Made by a program: the position numbers and the translations under genes | Shown: one piece after another, positions 60,556 to 64,000 of the stretch | How positions within the stretch are numbered: position 1 is the stretch's first letter | Layout: the number at the start of each line of letters is the position of its first letter | Notes under the pieces: model-generated | The model's database searches: none | The model's input: the letters and a program-made list of their open reading frames with translations, nothing else | Told to the model about the DNA's origin: nothing | Source: JAFGBI01 sp964480725 | Lineage (GTDB): Bacteria; Myxococcota_A; Polyangia; Polyangiales; Polyangiaceae | Direction of reading: 5' to 3' | DNA length: 64,000 bases | Assembly (NCBI GenBank): GCA_964480725.1 | Contig: CAYZQO010000010.1 | Coordinates: 48,784 to 112,783, forward strand

Positions 60556-61903
60556 GCGCGGTCCAGGCGGGGAGGGTCAGGCGGAGGCGCGCGCCCCCGG
60601 GCTCGTCGGCGAAGCCCGCGGTCCCGCCGTGCGCGCGCGCGATGTGGCCGATGAGGGCCAACCCGAGCCCATGCCCGGGCGTCGCGTCCGAGCGGATCCG
60701 GTAGAAGGGCTCGAACACGCGCTCGCGCTGGTCCTCGGGGACACCGGGGCCGTGATCGACGACGGCGACGCATACGGACGCGGCGGCGCCGGGACCGGCC
60801 ACCCTCGCGTCGTCGAGCTGGAGCTCGACGGGGCCGGGCGCCGAGAACTTCAGCGCGTTGCCGAGCGCGTTCGCCAGCATCGAGCGCAAGAGGGCGGGAT
60901 CGCCGCGGACCAGCCCCTCGCCCTCGAGCTCCAGCGTGACCCGGTCGCGTTCGGCCCTGGGCAGGTCGGCGACGACGTCCTCCAGCAGCTCCGCCAGGGA
61001 GACGGCCTCGCCCCCGAGCGCGGTGGGATCGAGCGGGGACGCCAGCACGAGGAGCCGCTCGACCAGCTCGTGGAGCCGGTCGACCCGCTCCACCGCGCGC
61101 AGGAGCGCGTCGCGCGTGGTGGCAAGCTCGGTTTCCTCGGTCAACAGCTCGAGCTCGGCGCGGATCGCGGCGAGCGGGGTTCGGAGCTCGTGCGCCGCGT
61201 CGGCGGAGAAGCGCCGCGCCTGATCGAGCAGGGCGTCGACGCGGTCGAGCAGCCGCCCGAGCGCCTCGCGGACCAGCTCGGCCTCCTCGCACGTCGATGC
61301 CCCGCCCAGGCGCGGCGTGGTCCCGGCGCCGGGATCCAGATCACGGAGCCCGCGCGTCAGCTCCTCGATCGGGCGGAGTGCCCAGCGCGCGAGCCCGGCG
61401 CTGGTCCCGGCACCGATCGCCGCGCCGACGAGCAACGCGAGGACGCTGGCGGCGAGGTACAGGGCCGGCAGTCTCGGCGTGTCCGCCGCCGCCGCGGCCA
61501 CCAGGATCCAGTCCTGGTAGGAGCGCGCGCAGGTGCGGACGCGCTTGCCGAGGGGACCCCGCAGCGCGCAGGTCCCGGGCGGCACGGGCGGGACCCAGGG
61601 GTGCCCGGCGATGCGATGCGTGCCGGAATAGACGGCCAGACCGACCCCGCTGGAGGCGAGCTCCTCGTTCTCGTCGGCGACGATCTCGCCGATCGGCTCC
61701 CAGTCCCCCTCGATGAACCCCTCGTCGAGCTCCCCGGCGAGCACGTCGGCGGCGCCGGCGAGGCGCTGGTTCCCGTGGGCCGTGAGCACCCGGTCCACGA
61801 CCGCGACCACGGTGCCCGCCGCGAGGAGCGCCGCCACCGCGCCGCTCAGGGTGGAGGCGAGCACGACGCGGGTGCTCAGCCGGACTCGTCGTCGTCGGCT
61901 CAT
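60536..61903 (-). CDS. Sensor histidine kinase with periplasmic sensor
   Basis: 455 residues from the ATG at 61903, which overlaps the regulator stop (ATGA). TM1 (~10-32), periplasmic domain with two Cys, TM2 (~155-178), HAMP-like region, HisKA with DAAHELRTPLAAIRAEL (His ~238), and HATPase (NALGNALKFSAPG, VVDHGPGVPEDQRERVFEPF, GHGLGLALIGHIARAHGG). Typical partner of the OmpR-type regulator just upstream. Confidence 0.94.
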   Translation of the reverse strand: MSRRRRVRLSTRVVLASTLSGAVAALLAAGTVVAVVDRVLTAHGNQRLAGAADVLAGELDEGFIEGDWEPIGEIVADENEELASSGVGLAVYSGTHRIAGHPWVPPVPPGTCALRGPLGKRVRTCARSYQDWILVAAAAADTPRLPALYLAASVLALLVGAAIGAGTSAGLARWALRPIEELTRGLRDLDPGAGTTPRLGGASTCEEAELVREALGRLLDRVDALLDQARRFSADAAHELRTPLAAIRAELELLTEETELATTRDALLRAVERVDRLHELVERLLVLASPLDPTALGGEAVSLAELLEDVVADLPRAERDRVTLELEGEGLVRGDPALLRSMLANALGNALKFSAPGPVELQLDDARVAGPGAAASVCVAVVDHGPGVPEDQRERVFEPFYRIRSDATPGHGLGLALIGHIARAHGGTAGFADEPGGARLRLTLPAWTARQLNGT

Positions 61904-62556
61904 GGCCCGAGCGCGTAGCCCTCCCCGCGCACCGTGCGGATCAGCTCCGGGGCAAGCTTGCGCCGGATACGGGCGATCAGCACCTCCAGGCTTGCCCCGG
62001 AGCGCTCGGTCGCCTCGCCCCAGACGCCGTCGAGGACCGCGTCGCGCGACACCACGCGCCCGCCGCGACGGGCCAAGAGCTCCAGGATCGCCCACTCGCG
62101 CGCGGTGAGGGGCGCCTCTCGATCACCGACGAACGCGCGCCTCCCGGCGAAATCCAGCGCGACGTCACCGCGCCGAAGCAACGTGGGGGCGAGCGTCTCC
62201 CGGCGACGGCCGAGCGCGCGCACGCGCGCCCGCAGCTCGGCCACCGCGAACGGCTTGCGGAGGTAGTCGTCCGCGCCGGCGTCGAGGGCCGTGACCCGCG
62301 ACGTGACCGACCCCCGCGCGGTGAGCACCAGGATCGCGGTCACCCGCCCCTGGCGGCGGAGCTCGCGACAGAGCGCCTCCCCGTCGCCGTCGGGCAGCCC
62401 GAGATCGAGCACGATCAGGTCGAACGACTGCGCGGCGAGGCGCGTCCTGGCCGCGGACAGGGTCGCTGCGTCCTCGACCACGTGGCCGTCCCGGACCAGG
62501 GCGCGCGCCACCAGATCGCGGAGCTCCGCGTGGTCGTCGACGAGCAGGATGCGCAT
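61900..62556 (-). CDS. OmpR-family response regulator
   Basis: 218 residues. Receiver: ILLVDDHAELRDLVARAL, phospho-Asp in DLIVLDLGLPDGDG, ILVLTARGSVTSR, and DDYLRKPFAVAELRARV; then a winged helix with PLTAREWAILELLARRGGRV and ASLEVLIARIRRKL. Divergent from the PepSY-like gene, sharing the 11-bp repeat site at 62636-62657. Confidence 0.94.
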   Translation of the reverse strand: MRILLVDDHAELRDLVARALVRDGHVVEDAATLSAARTRLAAQSFDLIVLDLGLPDGDGEALCRELRRQGRVTAILVLTARGSVTSRVTALDAGADDYLRKPFAVAELRARVRALGRRRETLAPTLLRRGDVALDFAGRRAFVGDREAPLTAREWAILELLARRGGRVVSRDAVLDGVWGEATERSGASLEVLIARIRRKLAPELIRTVRGEGYALGP

Positions 62557-62635
62557 GGGCGTCCGGCGCAGGATAGCAGCCGTCTCGGGCGCGGTGGGGC
62601 CGCGGGAGCGGCCACCGGGCGCCGTTGGAGCACCC

Positions 62636-62657
62636 GTTCAGGTGTCGTTCAGGTGCC
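62636..62657. promoter_or_regulatory. 11-bp direct repeat in the divergent regulator/PepSY promoter
   Basis: GTTCAGGTG at 62636-62644 and again at 62647-62655, starts exactly 11 bases apart. It sits 79 bases upstream of the regulator's ATG (62556) and 32 bases upstream of the PepSY-like ATG (62690). This spacing and the tandem arrangement are typical of OmpR-family sites, so the regulator probably controls itself, the PepSY-like gene and the DUF3616-like gene. Confidence 0.65.
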
Positions 62658-62689
62658 TGCCCCATGCTCTGCCGCGGAGGTCACGACAG

Positions 62690-62962
62690 ATGAAGGCAAC
62701 GCACGTCGGTTTCCTGGGAGCGCTGCTCCTCTCGCTCTCTTCCACCACGGCCCTGGCGGACGAGGATCTCGGCTTCGACGAGCTGCCCGTGCCGGTGCAA
62801 GAGACGGTGGTGCGCGAGGTCCGCGGGGGACACCTCCTCGAGATCGAGCGCGAGGACGATGACGGCGTCACCGTCTACGAGGTAGAGTTCGCCCTCGATG
62901 GCGTCAAATACGAGCTGGACATCGCCCCCGACGGCACGCTGCTGCGCCGGCACCGTGACTGA
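62690..62962 (+). CDS. Small secreted PepSY-like protein
   Basis: 90 residues. Signal peptide FLGALLLSLSSTTALA, then one compact domain, DELPVPVQETVVREVRGGHL and TVYEVEFALDGVKYELDIA, resembling half of a PepSY domain (the PepSY-like/DUF2874 group). Such proteins are common neighbours and targets of OmpR-type two-component systems and may sense or inhibit in the periplasm. Overlaps the next gene by eight bases. Confidence 0.78.
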   Translation: MKATHVGFLGALLLSLSSTTALADEDLGFDELPVPVQETVVREVRGGHLLEIEREDDDGVTVYEVEFALDGVKYELDIAPDGTLLRRHRD

Positions 62963-63461
62963 GTCGCGCCGGGCCTCGCGGCTCGCGCTCGTCGCCATGC
63001 TGCTCGGCCTGGCCGCGACCGCCTGCGGCCGCGCGGGCTCCGCCAAGCTCGTCATCAACGAGATCTACGCGAACGGACCCGGCGACGACTGGATAGAGCT
63101 CTACAACGCCTCCCCGACCGCGGTCGCGCTGGACGTCTATCGCCTGTACGACACCCCCCTGAAGCGTTACTCCTTCCCGAAGGGCGCGACCATCCCCGCC
63201 CAGGGCTTCTCGGTCGTCCAGTGCACCAAGGGCAGCTCCGGGGGCGGCGCCGATTTCCAGCTCTCCTCGCAGGGAGAGACGGTCCACCTCGAGGACGCCC
63301 TCGGGCGCCTGATCGATCGAGTGACCTACCCCACGATGGTCGACGGCACCTCCTACGGCCGCCTCCCCGACGGGTCGGGCAAGCTGGCGGTGCTGCCCCA
63401 TCCGACCGAGGGGATCCCCAACGGCACCCCGCCCACGCCGACGCGGCCGATGGCCGACTAG
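62955..63461 (+). CDS. Lamin-tail-domain lipoprotein
   Basis: 168 residues from a GTG at 62955. Lipobox LAATAC, then a lamin tail domain: KLVINEIYANGPGDDWIELY, NASPTAVALDVYRLYD, TIPAQGFSVVQC, GETVHLEDALGRLIDRVTY and TSYGRLPDGSGKLAV. LTDs occur in bacterial surface proteins and often accompany CotH proteins and nucleases. In operon with the PepSY-like gene, hence likely under the same regulator. Confidence 0.85.
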   Translation: MTESRRASRLALVAMLLGLAATACGRAGSAKLVINEIYANGPGDDWIELYNASPTAVALDVYRLYDTPLKRYSFPKGATIPAQGFSVVQCTKGSSGGGADFQLSSQGETVHLEDALGRLIDRVTYPTMVDGTSYGRLPDGSGKLAVLPHPTEGIPNGTPPTPTRPMAD

Positions 63462-63605
63462 CGCCGTGCGGCGGACGTCGCGCGGGTTTCTCCTCCACGG
63501 GCGCCGCCTCGGTGCAGGGGTGGCCCATGATCGCCCACGGTTTGCCGGTGGGACGAGCGCACGGCGGTTGTCCGACGGTTGCCCTGGCCCTGCGCCCGGC
63601 GGAGC

Positions 63606-63956
63606 ATGACCAACCAGCACCCGCCTCCGCAGCTCCCACACCACCGGCTCGTCGCCTATCACGTCGCCGTCGAGCTCCTGCTCGCCGTCAAGGCCGCCAG
63701 CATCCGCGACGCGAAGCTGCGGGACGAAGCCCTCCGTGCCGCGAAGAGCGCGGTCCTCAACATCGCGGAAGGCGCCGGTCGTGTCAGCCGCGCTGACAAG
63801 AACCGCGCCTTCACGATCGCGCGAGGGGAAGGACTCGAGGCCTTCGCAGCCATCGAAACCGCCGCCCTCGTCGGTGACGCCGAGGCGGCCCACGTGCACG
63901 CCTGCCTGCCCATTGCGCAGCGCCTCTACGCCCTCCTCACTGGCCTCCTCAGGTGA
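63606..63956 (+). CDS. Four-helix-bundle protein (23S rRNA IVP family)
   Basis: 116 residues from the ATG at 63606. LVAYHVAVELLLAVKAASI, RAAKSAVLNIAEGAGRVSRA and RGEGLEAFAAIETAALVGDA fit the four-helix-bundle family named after intervening-sequence proteins of 23S rRNA. No rRNA gene is near, so it is a free-standing family member. Downstream DNA is low-complexity, as often seen next to these genes in Sandaracinus-like genomes. Confidence 0.88.
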   Translation: MTNQHPPPQLPHHRLVAYHVAVELLLAVKAASIRDAKLRDEALRAAKSAVLNIAEGAGRVSRADKNRAFTIARGEGLEAFAAIETAALVGDAEAAHVHACLPIAQRLYALLTGLLR

Positions 63957-63970
63957 GGCCTTGGCCGAGG

Positions 63971-64000
63971 TTCAGGTTCGGGTTCAGGAGCAGGAGCAGG
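63971..64000. repeat. Low-complexity gttcagg/aggagc repeat running off the window
   Basis: The last ~30 bases consist of ggttcaggttcgggttcagg and then aggagcaggagc units. They continue beyond the window, so length and unit size cannot be stated. Confidence 0.6.

Overview
The window is very GC-rich, densely packed and largely unidirectional in blocks. It most resembles a predatory/saprophytic Myxococcota genome (Polyangia, Sandaracinus/Polyangium-like). The evidence is many lipoproteins with long Gly/Thr/Ala-rich linkers after the lipobox, Cys-rich Dickkopf-like repeats, a MYXO-CTERM-type tail on a GH44 enzyme, four-helix-bundle protein followed by low-complexity DNA, abundant hybrid histidine kinases, and an Rnf complex in the C-D-G-E-A-B order. 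No rRNA, tRNA, CRISPR array, insertion sequence or phage was found. Two 100-N assembly gaps lie inside tandem repeats of coding genes (29140-29239 and 41937-42036).

Layout. 1-9.5 kb: cell-surface and secreted proteins (CotH-like lipoprotein, winged-helix protein, a degenerate SGNH lipoprotein, a CE1/PHB-depolymerase-like esterase lipoprotein, a TMTC-like membrane glycosyltransferase with TPRs, a GH44 endoglucanase). 9.6-13.3 kb: Nudix hydrolase, membrane-anchored hydrolase-like protein, small outer-membrane-like protein, nitroreductase. 13.3-16.5 kb (minus): GDP-fucose synthase, a decayed PfkB sugar kinase, a small ORF, a SPASM radical SAM enzyme and its CYGTP-lipoprotein partner. 16.7-18.4 kb: DUF47 regulator plus Pit phosphate transporter behind a four-copy 11-bp Pho-box-like array. 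18.5-21.5 kb: Cys-rich lipoprotein and a hybrid histidine kinase.

21.9-29 kb: RseC-like protein, rnfCDGEAB and, convergent, apbE, which supplies the covalent FMN of RnfD and RnfG; together a complete ion-pumping ferredoxin:NAD+ oxidoreductase module. 29-34 kb: EF-hand lipoprotein, a large VWA-like lipoprotein and a hypothetical. 34-44 kb: two tandem STAS-like paralogues, more surface proteins, a CE2-type SGNH esterase, a 765-residue EF-hand membrane protein, a GH8 lipoprotein and a beta-helix lipoprotein. GH44, GH8, CE2 and CE1-like proteins suggest plant/bacterial polysaccharide degradation.

44-53 kb (minus): PAS hybrid kinase, cation diffusion facilitator with three cytoplasmic repeats, and a five-gene operon ending in an OmpR-type regulator and its kinase. 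53-64 kb: ABC-F ATPase, a HEYGH metalloprotease with a CBM6 domain, a DUF3616-like lipoprotein, a second OmpR-type two-component pair, a PepSY-like protein, a lamin-tail lipoprotein and a four-helix-bundle protein. The most informative new signals are regulatory: 11-bp-period direct repeats of the kind bound by OmpR/PhoB-family regulators occur in front of the phosphate operon, in front of both two-component operons, and in front of the DUF3616-like gene.
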